NCBI GenBank assembly: GCA_963786985.1
Contig: CAWBBL010000025.1
Location: 372,001 to 436,000 of the forward strand
DNA: 64,000 nt
Direction: 5' to 3'
DNA from: Desertimonas sp963786985
Lineage (GTDB): Bacteria; Actinomycetota; Acidimicrobiia; Acidimicrobiales; Ilumatobacteraceae
Shown piece by piece: positions 37,405 to 45,579 of the stretch; the first letter of the stretch is position 1; every line of letters starts with the position of its first letter. The translations under genes were made by a program, and so were the position numbers. Under the pieces are notes generated by a model. That model saw only the letters and a program-made list of their open reading frames with translations, was not told the DNA's origin and did no database searches.

Positions 37405-37993
37405 GCTTGGCCCCGAGCAGCTTGAGGGCGTCGCGCAGCAACGTCGCCGCGTCGCCGTCACCGGGCAGTTCGCGGACCGCGTCGCGGATCTCCTCGGGCC
37501 CATATCCGAGTCCGGTCAACGCCTCGCGCACGGCGCCGACAGTCGACCCACCGGCGCCGCCGCCGGCACCGCTCTCACCGTCGAGGATCGGGAGCGACAG
37601 CCGATCACGCAGCTCGACGAGCAGTCGTTGGGCCGTCTTCGGCCCGACTCCAGGAACTGCCTTCAGCGCGCCGACATCACCGTTGGCGACGACATCGACG
37701 AGGGCGGCCGGCGGGTACGTCGTCAGGATCGCCATCGCCAGCGCCGGTCCGACACCGTGGGTGGCGATCAACGTCTTGAACGTGGTGCGCTCGTCACGGG
37801 TGACGAACCCGTACAGCGTCTGATCGTCCTCGCGGATGTGGTGATGGATGTACAGGAAGGCGGCCGAGGTCGGCTCCAGTTCGCCGAACGTGCGCGGCGA
37901 CACGATGACGTCGTAGCCGACGCCCGCCACGTCGATCAGCACGCTCCCTTCCGCCGAGCGCTCGAGCACCTCGCCGCGCAGCGACCCGATCAC
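37397..37993 (-). CDS. ruvA: Holliday junction DNA-binding protein RuvA
   Basis: 198 residues. OB-fold domain I (VIGSLRGEVLERSAEGSVLI), domain II with two helix-hairpin-helix motifs (ATHGVGPALAMAILTTY, LKAVPGVGPKTAQRLLVEL), a Gly-rich linker (SGAGGGAGGS) and domain III (VREALTGLGYGPEEIRDAV) that contacts RuvB. The GTG at 37993 overlaps the ruvC stop by 4 bp (GTGA). Confidence 0.96.
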
Positions 37994-38508
37994 TGGGCAC
38001 CCGCGATCGCGGCACGCATCGGCGCCATCGCCAGGTGGCACAGCGCCAGGGCGGCGGCGTCGGCGGCGTCCGCCGGTTGGGGCACGGTGCTCAGCCCGAG
38101 ACGCGCCTTGACCATCCGTTGGACCTGCTCCTTGGGTGCCGCACCCCATCCGGCCACGGCATCTTTGACCTGGTTGGGCGTGTACTGCACCACGTCGCAT
38201 CCAGCGTGGGCAGCTTCGGCGAGGGCCAGACCGCTCGCCTGTCCCACACCCATCGCCGTGCGCACGTTGACCTGGAAGAAGACCTGTTCGACGGCAACGA
38301 CGTCGGGGGTGAAGTCGGTGATCAGGCGGCACAACTCCTCACGCAGCATGGCGAGACGCCAGGGTAAGGCGTCCTTGGGGGGAGTTCGGATGACTCCGAG
38401 GGCCACGGCCACGCCGGAGCTCGGCCCACTGGCGTCGATGACGGCGTACCCGCAGCGAGTCAGTCCGGGGTCGATCCCAAGGACTCGGTAGCGCGCCCCG
38501 ACGAACAC
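37990..38508 (-). CDS. ruvC: Crossover junction endodeoxyribonuclease RuvC
   Basis: Resolves Holliday junctions. 172 residues; acidic catalytic residues in LGIDPGLTRCGYAV, VVAVEQVFFQ and the C-terminal DAADAAALALCH. GTG at 38508 chosen because upstream residues in the longer frame derive from repeat A4 and because TACAGT lies 8 nt upstream. First gene of ruvC-ruvA-ruvB, overlapping throughout. Confidence 0.95.
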   Translation of the reverse strand: MFVGARYRVLGIDPGLTRCGYAVIDASGPSSGVAVALGVIRTPPKDALPWRLAMLREELCRLITDFTPDVVAVEQVFFQVNVRTAMGVGQASGLALAEAAHAGCDVVQYTPNQVKDAVAGWGAAPKEQVQRMVKARLGLSTVPQPADAADAAALALCHLAMAPMRAAIAGAQ

Positions 38509-38516
38509 AGGTTCGT

Positions 38517-38522
38517 ACTGTA
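38517..38522 (-). promoter_or_regulatory. -10 element of ruvCAB, leaderless
   Basis: Minus-strand TACAGT ends 8 nt before the ruvC GTG; it lies just inside the gap that carries the tandem repeat A4. Confidence 0.5.
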
Positions 38523-38550
38523 GAGGCGGTGGCCGGAGAACGGGTGGATG

Positions 38551-38711
38551 GCCTGCGGGCGACGTCCACCACCGCGGATGCGAGCGACCGAGCGCCAGCG
38601 AGGGAGCGGCCAACAACGGCCTGCGGGCGACGTCCACCACCGCGGATACGAGCGACCGAGCGCCAGCGAGGGAGCGGCCAACAACGGCCTGCGTGGCCGG
38701 GGAACGCAGAT
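38551..38711 (-). repeat. Repeat family A, tandem copy A4
   Basis: Two 68-bp units (38551-38618 and 38619-38686) differ at one base; a third partial unit (38687-38711) ends GTGGCCGGGGAACGCAGAT, the reverse complement of the family A left end. It fills the gap between the peroxiredoxin stop and ruvC. Confidence 0.9.
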
Positions 38712-39172
38712 TAAAGGTCGCCGAGAATGGCGACGAGCTCGCTGGTCGGCCGGAACGTCAGACCGGCGATCGCCCGATGGGCATAGCGAATCGTGCCCGT
38801 GGCGTCGACGATGAAGACGCTCCGACGAGGGAAGCCGATCGGTCCGAGGGTCCCGTAGAGCCGGGCCACGGCCTTGTCGGTGTCCGCCAGCAACGGGAAC
38901 TTGAAGCCGTACTTCGACGAAAACCGCTCGTGGCTGTCGAGGTCCTGGGGCGAGATTCCGAGCACCTGCGCGTCGAGATCGTTGAACGAATCGAGTCCGT
39001 CGTTGTAGTCGTTGAGCTGTTTCGTGCAGACGGCGGTGTCGTCACCCGGATAGAACGCGAGGACGACCGCCTTGCCGCCGAAGTCGGACAGCGAGTAGTC
39101 CTGCACGCCACCGCCTGGTGCGGTGCCCGGCAGCGTGAACGGCGGGGCAGTATCCCCAATCCCCACGCTCAT
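38711..39172 (-). CDS. Peroxiredoxin (AhpC/TSA, Bcp-like)
   Basis: 153 residues. Thioredoxin-fold peroxidase starting MSVGIGDTAPPFTLPG; the peroxidatic Cys is in FYPGDDTAVCTKQLNDY near residue 48. The usual second Cys five residues on is absent, so it is a 1-Cys or atypical enzyme. Reduces hydrogen or organic peroxides. Its start overlaps the yebC stop by 4 bp, so it is co-transcribed with yebC and probably pdxT/pdxS. Confidence 0.92.
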   Translation of the reverse strand: MSVGIGDTAPPFTLPGTAPGGGVQDYSLSDFGGKAVVLAFYPGDDTAVCTKQLNDYNDGLDSFNDLDAQVLGISPQDLDSHERFSSKYGFKFPLLADTDKAVARLYGTLGPIGFPRRSVFIVDATGTIRYAHRAIAGLTFRPTSELVAILGDL

Positions 39173-39921
39173 GCTTCGACCAGCTCACTCAGCAGTGCAT
39201 CGGGGATGTCGGCGTTGCTGAAGACGTCCTGCACGTCGTCATTGTCTTCGAGAGCTTCGACGATTCGCAACACCCGGCGCGCTTCGTCGGCGGCCGCGAT
39301 CGGTACCAGATTGCCCGACACCAGCGGCGTGTCCGCTGAGTCGATGGTGAACCCGGCGTCTTCGAGCGATTGGCGGATCTCGTAGACCAGCGACGGATCG
39401 GTGGTCACCGTCCATGTCTCGCCGTCGCGCTCCACATCGGCGGCACCGGCGTCGAGCGCCGCGAGCATCAACTCGTCCTCCCCCGCCGATCCGTCGACTT
39501 CGATGATCCCCCGCCGGCTGAACTGCCACGACACGGCGCCGGGCTCGGCGAGCGAGCCGCCAAGCTTGTTGAACACGCCGCGCACCTCGGAACCCGTGCG
39601 ATTGCGGTTGTCGGTGAGCACGTCGATCAGCAGGGCGACGCCTCCGGGCGCGTAGCCCTCGTACATGATCGACTCGTACGTTCCGCCGTCGCCCTCGCCG
39701 GTACCCCGCTTGATGGCCCGGTCGATGGCGTCGTTTGTCATCTGCGCCGCCTTGGCCTTCTGCACAGCAGTGCGCAGCGTCGGGTTGGCGTCGGGATCCC
39801 CGCCGCCTGCCTTGGCGGCGACCTCGAGCTGACGGGCGAGTTTGGCAAACAGCTTGCCGCGGGCCTTGTCGGCAGCGCCCTTCTTGTGCTTGATGGTTGC
39901 CCATTTGGAATGGCCGGACAT
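39169..39921 (-). CDS. yebC: YebC/PmpR family protein
   Basis: 250 residues. MSGHSKWATIKHKKGAADKA is the invariant family start, followed by RTAVQKAKAAQMTNDAIDRA, YEGYAPGGVALLIDVLTDN and FNKLGGSLAEPGAVSWQF. The family has been described as DNA-binding regulators and, more recently, as helpers of translation at proline-rich stretches. The gene sits next to ruvC in many bacteria; here the peroxiredoxin and repeat A4 separate them. pdxT ends 4 bp upstream. Confidence 0.95.
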   Translation of the reverse strand: MSGHSKWATIKHKKGAADKARGKLFAKLARQLEVAAKAGGGDPDANPTLRTAVQKAKAAQMTNDAIDRAIKRGTGEGDGGTYESIMYEGYAPGGVALLIDVLTDNRNRTGSEVRGVFNKLGGSLAEPGAVSWQFSRRGIIEVDGSAGEDELMLAALDAGAADVERDGETWTVTTDPSLVYEIRQSLEDAGFTIDSADTPLVSGNLVPIAAADEARRVLRIVEALEDNDDVQDVFSNADIPDALLSELVEA

Positions 39922-39925
39922 CGGG

Positions 39926-40510
39926 TCAGTGCTCCTTGATGAGATCCACGAACTGAGCATGTAGTCGTGCGTCGTCGGTGAGTTCAGGATGGAAGCAGGC
40001 AGCCAGCAGATGACCTTGACGCACGAGCACCGGGTCACCATCGTACGAGGCCAGGACTTCGACGTCGGGCCCGGCGGCCTCCACGCGCGGGGCCCGGATG
40101 AACACCCCGTGGAAGGGCGCCGAGTGCCCGGCGACGACGAGATCGGTCTCGAAGCTGTCGACCTGGCGGCCGTAGCCGTTGCGCCGCACCGTGATGTCGA
40201 GCTGTCCGAAGTGCTGCTGGTCGTCGCGGCCATCGAGGATCTTGTCGGCGAGCAGGATCATCCCGGCGCACGTGCCGAATACCGGCATCCCCTCCTCCAG
40301 TCGGATGGCGATCGGATCGTAGAGACCCGTCGAATCCAGCAGGTTGGACATCGTCGTCGATTCGCCGCCCGGCATCACGAGGGCGTCGACTGCCCGCAGC
40401 TGTTCGGGTGTGCGTACCTCACCAACCGCCGCGCCGAGCGAACGCAGGCGCTCGACGTGGGCGGCGAAGGCTCCCTGGAGGGCGAGTACCCCGACCCGCG
40501 GGGCGTTCAC
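39926..40510 (-). CDS. pdxT: Pyridoxal 5'-phosphate synthase glutaminase subunit PdxT
   Basis: 194 residues. Class I amidotransferase giving ammonia to PdxS: VGVLALQGAFAAHVERL, MPGGESTTM, nucleophile Cys in FGTCAGMILLA and the His-Glu pair in CFHPELTDD. GTG at 40510 with GGAG upstream; a GTG six codons earlier is possible. 47 bp after pdxS. Confidence 0.95.
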   Translation of the reverse strand: MNAPRVGVLALQGAFAAHVERLRSLGAAVGEVRTPEQLRAVDALVMPGGESTTMSNLLDSTGLYDPIAIRLEEGMPVFGTCAGMILLADKILDGRDDQQHFGQLDITVRRNGYGRQVDSFETDLVVAGHSAPFHGVFIRAPRVEAAGPDVEVLASYDGDPVLVRQGHLLAACFHPELTDDARLHAQFVDLIKEH

Positions 40511-40557
40511 CTGGGGGCTCCGAAGCACGCGGGTTCACGGCCCTACCAACCTCGCGC

Positions 40558-41454
40558 CTACCAGCCTCGATCGGCGAAGCGCTGGTGTTCGGGGACCTCG
40601 TCCATCCCGATGCCGGTCATCGGCGCGCCGAGCCCGCGGCTGACCTTGGCGAGGATCGCCGGGTCGGCGAAGTGCGTGGTGGCCTCGACGATCGCCTTCG
40701 CCCGCGGCGCCGGATCGTGACTCTTGAAGATCCCGGAGCCGACGAAGACCGCCTCAGCACCGAGTTGCATCGCCAGGGCGGCGTCGGCCGGGGTGGCGAT
40801 GCCGCCGGCGCAGAACAGCGGGACGGGCAGGACCCCTGATTCGGCGAGCTCTTGGACGAGGGGCAACGGGGCGCGCAACTGCTTCGCCCAGTCGAACAAC
40901 TCGGCGGAGTCAGCCTGGGTGACCTTGCGGATGTCACCCGTGATCGAACGCAGGTGGCGAACTGCTTCGACGATGTTGCCCGTACCAGCCTCACCTTTGG
41001 AACGGATCATCGCCGCCCCTTCGGCGATCCGCCGTAGCGCCTCGCCAAGGTTCGTCGCGCCGCACACGAAGGGCACGGTGAACGCCCACTTGTCGATGTG
41101 GTGTGCCTCGTCGGCCGGGGTCAGCACCTCGGACTCGTCGACGAAGTCGACACCGAGGGACTCGAGGATCTGGGCCTCGACGAAGTGTCCGATGCGCGCT
41201 TTGGCCATCACAGGGATCGACACCGCCTGCTGGATGCTCTCGATCATCTCCGGATCGCTCATCCGGGCGACTCCGCCGTCGGCACGGATGTCGGCCGGCA
41301 CCCGCTCGAGAGCCATGACCGCGCAAGCCCCGGCGTCTTCGGCGATGCGCGCGTGCTCGGCGGTCACGACGTCCATGATCACGCCGCCCTTGAGCATCTC
41401 GGCCAGGCCGCGCTTGACGGGGAACGTGCCCGTTGACGATGACGGCGAACTCAT
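40558..41454 (-). CDS. pdxS: Pyridoxal 5'-phosphate synthase subunit PdxS
   Basis: 298 residues. Makes PLP from ribose 5-phosphate, glyceraldehyde 3-phosphate and PdxT-supplied ammonia. Highly conserved: VKRGLAEMLKGGVIMDVV, catalytic Lys in MAKARIGHFVEAQILE, DESEVLTPADE, FVCGATNLGEALRRI and FCAGGIATPADAALAMQ. ATG at 41454 with TACGCT 6 nt upstream. First gene of the unit pdxS-pdxT-yebC-peroxiredoxin. Confidence 0.97.
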   Translation of the reverse strand: MSSPSSSTGTFPVKRGLAEMLKGGVIMDVVTAEHARIAEDAGACAVMALERVPADIRADGGVARMSDPEMIESIQQAVSIPVMAKARIGHFVEAQILESLGVDFVDESEVLTPADEAHHIDKWAFTVPFVCGATNLGEALRRIAEGAAMIRSKGEAGTGNIVEAVRHLRSITGDIRKVTQADSAELFDWAKQLRAPLPLVQELAESGVLPVPLFCAGGIATPADAALAMQLGAEAVFVGSGIFKSHDPAPRAKAIVEATTHFADPAILAKVSRGLGAPMTGIGMDEVPEHQRFADRGW

Positions 41455-41460
41455 GACACC

Positions 41461-41466
41461 AGCGTA
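41461..41466 (-). promoter_or_regulatory. -10 element of the pdxS unit, leaderless
   Basis: Minus-strand TACGCT ends 6 nt before the pdxS ATG. Confidence 0.5.
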
Positions 41467-41531
41467 CCGACGCCGGCTGACCGCGCAGCAGGTGGTTCCC
41501 GCACCTGGTTCAGGCTCACGCCTCACGAACG

Positions 41532-41614
41532 GCGTTCTGGGGAGGATTCGTGTCAGACGCTGACACGAATCCTCCCCGAAAGCGGGTTTGGCACGGATCT
41601 TCCCCAGATCGAGG
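41532..41614 (+). repeat. Repeat family B, copy B2
   Basis: Starts TTCTGGGGAGGATTCGTGTC and ends CACGGATCTTCCCCAGATCG, with one inverted inner arm. Oriented opposite to B1 and B3. Lies between the DUF3048 stop and pdxS. Confidence 0.85.
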
Positions 41615-41617
41615 GGG

Positions 41618-42772
41618 TCAGGCGGCGTTGTCGGTGAGCGTCGAGCTGCCGGCGCTGGCGAGTTCGACGAAGGTCCGCCCGGGAGTGAGCAGGATCGGCG
41701 CACCGCCGGCCTCGAGGGTGAAGGGATCCTCGGGGTTCTCCCGGGTCCAGGTGCCTTCGACCTTCAGGCCGTTGCTGTACACGGTCGCTGCGCCAGTGCC
41801 GACGCTCTGCGCCTCGGGCCCGCCAGCAGCCTGCCCGTACGGCACCATCAGCACCACGACGTTGTTCGTGCTCAGCTGACCGTCGGTGAGCTCGTGGGGG
41901 CTGCCCGACTGCGAGCGCAGGAACAGACCCGCCTCGGCGTCCCACGCCCAGTTCACGGCGACACCACCGATGTTCAGGTCGACCGACGTGACGGGGACGC
42001 CGGTCGGCACCCCGTACTCGAACTGCGGCACCGCCTCGCCGGCATCGCCGGCCTGGGCGAAGAAGTCCGTCGTGTTGCCGTACAGGTTGTACGGCGCGCC
42101 ACCGCGTCCGTCGACCCGGAACATCCCGTTGCCCTGGGTGAGCAGCGTCCAGCCGGTACCGGCGAGGGCCGCATTGACGAATTCGTTGCCACCGCTGTAG
42201 GCGAAGATCGGGTCGTTGAAGCTGGCGAACAGCTGGACGTCCTGGGTTCGTCCGGAGCGGATGTTGCCGACCGGGTCGGAGTCCGCGGAGTTGAACACGG
42301 CAGCGAAACGGGTCACTCCCTCGACGATCTCCTCGTACACGATGTCCGCCTGGTTGAGACCGGTCTGCGGATGCGAGTTGACACCGTTGTCGATCTTGAC
42401 GATCAGCGCCGGCCGCGGCGTGTAGGCCGCCTGGTCCGTGACGGGCACTCCCGTCAACGGGTGTAGTACCGCGGGGGTCGTGGTGGTCGGGGCGGCGGTC
42501 GTCGTCGGGGCAGCCGTGGTCGTGGGCGCCAGGGTCGTCGTCGGCTCGGCTGTGGTCGCCGGCTCCGTCGTGGCCGTCTCGGTGTCCGACGGTCCGGTGG
42601 CCGGATCCGCCGCCAAGTCCTCGGGCTGCTCGGCGACTGGCGGGCGTGGGCCTGTTTGGTCGTCCGGTTCGGAGGACGACGACGCCACGGCGCTCGTGGT
42701 GAACGCGAGCGAAAGGATGCTCGAAACGAGGACGGCCGTGACCGCGCGGGGATGCCGGGGGGTGTGCTTCAT
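41618..42772 (-). CDS. Secreted DUF3048 family protein
   Basis: 384 residues. Signal peptide (AVTAVLVSSILSLAFTTSAVAS), a Thr/Ala/Pro linker of TTTAAPTTT repeats (~60-105), then DUF3048 (YerB family): LTGVPVTDQAAYTPRPALIV, IVYEEIVEGVTRFAAVFNS, GNIRSGRTQDVQLFASF, DPIFAYSGGNEFVNAAL. The family is extracytoplasmic and of unknown activity, with a phosphodiester-binding role proposed for relatives. 6 bp after htpX, probably one transcript. Confidence 0.9.
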   Translation of the reverse strand: MKHTPRHPRAVTAVLVSSILSLAFTTSAVASSSSEPDDQTGPRPPVAEQPEDLAADPATGPSDTETATTEPATTAEPTTTLAPTTTAAPTTTAAPTTTTPAVLHPLTGVPVTDQAAYTPRPALIVKIDNGVNSHPQTGLNQADIVYEEIVEGVTRFAAVFNSADSDPVGNIRSGRTQDVQLFASFNDPIFAYSGGNEFVNAALAGTGWTLLTQGNGMFRVDGRGGAPYNLYGNTTDFFAQAGDAGEAVPQFEYGVPTGVPVTSVDLNIGGVAVNWAWDAEAGLFLRSQSGSPHELTDGQLSTNNVVVLMVPYGQAAGGPEAQSVGTGAATVYSNGLKVEGTWTRENPEDPFTLEAGGAPILLTPGRTFVELASAGSSTLTDNAA

Positions 42773-42778
42773 CGTGTT

Positions 42779-43684
42779 TTACAGCTCTTTCAAGAGGGCG
42801 ATCCGCTCCTCGAGGGGCGGATGCGTGTCAAACAGTCGGTGCACTGACCCTAGACGTCCGTGGTCGCCGACGCCGGCCATTGGCTGTTCGATCCACAGAT
42901 GAGCCGTTGCCGTCGTCGCCGAGTGCGTCACCGTCCCGTCGTCGCGCAGCTTCTCGAGCGCCGAGATCAGGCCAGGTGGATAACGCGTCAGCTGACACGC
43001 GGAGATGTCGGCCAGCGTCTCACGCTTTCGGGAGATCGCCGCCTGCATCGCCTTGGCCACGATCGGAGCGACGATGAGCAGGGCGAAGCCGAGGATCGCC
43101 AGCGGGTTGCCGCTGTCGCCGTGGTCACCCTCGCGCCGGTTGCGCCCGCCGTTCCACCACATCATTCGAATCGCCATGTCGGTGATCAGGGCCACCGCAC
43201 CGACCAGCGTCACGGCCAGCGTCGACACGAGGATGTCGTAGTTCTTGACGTGCGCCAGCTCATGGGCGATGACCCCCTCGAGCTCCACCCGATTGAGCTT
43301 CTCGAGCAGCCCGGTGGTGACGGCGATCGCCGCGTGCTGCGGATTGCGCCCGGTCGCGAAGGCGTTCGGTGCCGGGTCGTCGACGACGTACACACGCGGT
43401 TGGGGTAGGCCGCTGGCGATGCACAGGCCCTCGACGAGGTTGTACAGACGGCGGTACTGCTGGGGGTCGGCTGGGTGCGCCCGCGACACCGCCAAGGCGA
43501 TGGCGTCGGCCTTCCAATAGGAGATGAACGCAGTCGTTCCGGCGATGACGACGGCGATGGCGATGCCCCACCAGCCGAAGCCGACGAAGTAGCCAGCCGC
43601 CAGCCCGACGAGCCCGGCGATCACGACGAATCCCGCCACGAGGGCGATCGAACGCCGCTTGTTCGATCGGATCAGTTCAAACAC
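42779..43684 (-). CDS. htpX: Membrane zinc metalloprotease HtpX (M48)
   Basis: 301 residues. Two N-terminal helices (IALVAGFVVIAGLVGLAAGY; GIAIAVVIAGTTAFISYW), the zinc motif HELAH in VELEGVIAHELAHVKNYD, two more helices, and the third ligand in SRKRETLADISACQL. Degrades damaged membrane proteins with the active site in the cytoplasm. GTG at 43684 directly follows repeat A2. lemA lies upstream, a frequent neighbour of htpX. Confidence 0.95.
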   Translation of the reverse strand: MFELIRSNKRRSIALVAGFVVIAGLVGLAAGYFVGFGWWGIAIAVVIAGTTAFISYWKADAIALAVSRAHPADPQQYRRLYNLVEGLCIASGLPQPRVYVVDDPAPNAFATGRNPQHAAIAVTTGLLEKLNRVELEGVIAHELAHVKNYDILVSTLAVTLVGAVALITDMAIRMMWWNGGRNRREGDHGDSGNPLAILGFALLIVAPIVAKAMQAAISRKRETLADISACQLTRYPPGLISALEKLRDDGTVTHSATTATAHLWIEQPMAGVGDHGRLGSVHRLFDTHPPLEERIALLKEL

Positions 43685-43752
43685 GTCATCTGCGTTCCCC
43701 GGCCACGCCGGCCGCGATTGAACGCTCCTCGGCTAGCGCCTCGTCGCTCGCA
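43683..43752 (+). repeat. Repeat family A, copy A2
   Basis: GTCATCTGCGTTCCCCGGCC through CGCTCCTCGGCTAGCGCC to GTCGCTCGCA. It fills most of the gap between lemA and htpX and runs right up to the htpX start codon. Confidence 0.8.
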
Positions 43753-43777
43753 ACTGCGAGATACTTCTGGCCCACCC

Positions 43778-44332
43778 TCAGAAACTGACTTGAGGCGTCG
43801 TCCGAGCTGCCTCATCGGCCTCGAAGTACTCCCGCCGCTCGAACTTGAGCATCCGGGCGAAATACAGCGTCGGGAACTGCTGGAGCTTGTTGTTGTAGTC
43901 GAGCACGCTGTCGTTGTAGAACTGCCGGGCGTAGGCCACCCGACCCTCCGTCGCCGTGAGCTCCTCTTGCAACTGCAGGAAGTTCTGGTTGGCCTTGAGG
44001 TCGGGGTAGGCCTCACCGAGGGCGAACACCGACTTCAGCGCGCCGGTCAGGGCGTTGTCGGCGGCGGCCTGGGCGTGGGGGTCGGGCGGTGCCTGCATCG
44101 CCGAGTTGCGGGCCTGGATCACCCGGTCGAGCGTCTCGCGTTCGTGGGCGGCGTAGCCCTTGACCGTCTCGACGAGGTTGGGGATCAGGTCGAGGCGCCG
44201 CTTGAGCTGGACGTCGATCTGTGACCAGGCGTTCTCGATCTGGTTACGCCGTCGGATCAGGCCGTTGTAGGCGACGACGAGGAAGATCGCCACGAGCACC
44301 ACGGCGGCGATCACGATGTAGAGGAAAACCAT
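43778..44332 (-). CDS. lemA: LemA family membrane protein
   Basis: 184 residues. One N-terminal helix (FLYIVIAAVVLVAIFLVVAY), then the family block YNGLIRRRNQIENAWSQIDV, LKRRLDLIPNLVETVKGYA, LQEELTATEGRVAYARQFYN and a C-terminal FERREYFEADE. LemA is a coiled-coil protein of poorly known role. Start ATG at 44332 with a TAGGAT -10 six nt upstream. It is likely first of lemA-htpX-DUF3048. Confidence 0.94.
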   Translation of the reverse strand: MVFLYIVIAAVVLVAIFLVVAYNGLIRRRNQIENAWSQIDVQLKRRLDLIPNLVETVKGYAAHERETLDRVIQARNSAMQAPPDPHAQAAADNALTGALKSVFALGEAYPDLKANQNFLQLQEELTATEGRVAYARQFYNDSVLDYNNKLQQFPTLYFARMLKFERREYFEADEAARTTPQVSF

Positions 44333-44338
44333 CAGACC

Positions 44339-44344
44339 ATCCTA
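44339..44344 (-). promoter_or_regulatory. -10 element of lemA, leaderless
   Basis: Minus-strand TAGGAT ends 6 nt before the lemA ATG. Confidence 0.5.
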
Positions 44345-44371
44345 CGAGCGCTACGGTCCCGAGCCGTGGGA

Positions 44372-44458
44372 GACGTCATTGCGTTCCCCGGCCACGCAGG
44401 CCGCTGCTGGACGCTCCTCGGCTGGCGCCTCGTCGCTCGCATCGGAGCACCTGTTTGT
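44372..44458 (+). repeat. Repeat family A, copy A3
   Basis: GACGTCATTGCGTTCCCCGG ... CGCTCCTCGGCTGGCGCC ... GGAGCACCTGTTTG. The most similar copy to A1, extending to the GAGCACCTG end. It lies between lemA and the glycosyltransferase, ending 6 bp before the TTG start. Confidence 0.85.
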
Positions 44459-44463
44459 CACTC

Positions 44464-45579
44464 TTGAGAATTGGGATCATCTCGCCCTACAGCCTCAGCG
44501 TTCCCGGCGGGGTACAGGCCCAAGTGCTCGGGCTTGCTCGTGAGTTACGGCGCCAAGGCCACGAGGCGCGGGTCCTCGGACCATGCGACGGACCGCCGCC
44601 CGAGCCTTTCGTCACCCCGCTCGGCAACAGCCTGCCGACGGCCGCCAACGGGTCGATCGCCCCGCTCGCTCCCGATGCGTCGGCCGCCCTGCGGACGATC
44701 CGGGCGCTGCGCGACGAGCAGTTCGACGTGATCCACGTCCACGAGCCACTCGCCCCCGGACCGCCGATGACCACGTTGGTGATGGGCGGCGCGCCGATCG
44801 TCGGAACGTTTCATGCGGCGGGCGTGTCGACGAGTTACCGGGTCTTCAAACCCGTGCTCGATCGCCTGCTACGGCGCATCGACGTCAAGGTCGTCGTGTC
44901 CAAGGACGCCCTCGAGTTGGTCGAGTCGCACTTCCCGAACCACGGCGGTGGTGTCCGCATGCTGTTCAACGGCGTGGACATCGCGACGATTGCTGCCACC
45001 CCGGTCGTCCAGGCGAGTGGCCCGACGGTCTTCTTCTGCGGCCGTCACGAACAGCGCAAGGGTCTCGCCGTGCTGCTCGAAGCGTTCGCCAAACTGCCCG
45101 CCGATGCCCGTCTGTGGATCGGCAGCGACGGTCCGGATGGCACCACGCTGCGAGCCCGGTACGCCGGCGACGAGCGGATCTCGTGGATGGGCCGGATCGA
45201 CGACACCGAGAAGTTCGGCCGGCTCCGCGGGGCCTCGGTGTTCTGCGCTCCGTCGCTCCACGGTGAATCGTTCGGGGTCGTGCTGATCGAGGCGATGGCC
45301 GCCGGGACGACCGTCGTCGCCAGCGCTCTCGACGGCTACCGCAACGTCGCCACCAACGGCCTCGACGCCCTGCTCGTCGAGCCCGGCGACGCCGCCGCAT
45401 TGGCCGGCGCCCTCGCCCGAGCGCTCACCGACGCGCCCCTCGCGGCGCGGTTGCGGGCGGCGGGAGCCGCGCGTGCCGAGGACTTCTCGATGACCAAGCT
45501 CGTCGCCGAGTACGTCGCCATCTACCACGAAGTGATCGACCGCCGGGTCAGTGCCCGAAGGTTGGGTCGCGGCGCCTGA
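44464..45579 (+). CDS. GT4 glycosyltransferase, PimA-like
   Basis: 371 residues from TTG at 44464, giving the start RIGIISPYSLSVPGGVQAQV that closely matches mycobacterial PimA (phosphatidylinositol mannosyltransferase). GT-B fold: HVHEPLAPGPPM, GTFHAAGVSTSYRV, the C-terminal nucleotide-binding EX7E motif in HGESFGVVLIEAMAAGTTVV. The two other enzymes of the phosphatidylinositol-mannoside pathway (pgsA-type and PatA-like) are at the end of this window, which supports a lipid mannosylation role, although sequence alone does not fix the acceptor. The 3' end overlaps the acyl-CoA dehydrogenase by 32 bp. Confidence 0.85.
   Translation: MRIGIISPYSLSVPGGVQAQVLGLARELRRQGHEARVLGPCDGPPPEPFVTPLGNSLPTAANGSIAPLAPDASAALRTIRALRDEQFDVIHVHEPLAPGPPMTTLVMGGAPIVGTFHAAGVSTSYRVFKPVLDRLLRRIDVKVVVSKDALELVESHFPNHGGGVRMLFNGVDIATIAATPVVQASGPTVFFCGRHEQRKGLAVLLEAFAKLPADARLWIGSDGPDGTTLRARYAGDERISWMGRIDDTEKFGRLRGASVFCAPSLHGESFGVVLIEAMAAGTTVVASALDGYRNVATNGLDALLVEPGDAAALAGALARALTDAPLAARLRAAGAARAEDFSMTKLVAEYVAIYHEVIDRRVSARRLGRGA

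Noticed and set aside
38551..38711. Possible CRISPR array because of tandem 68-bp units
   Set aside because: Units are contiguous without spacers, only two and a part, and belong to dispersed repeat family A.
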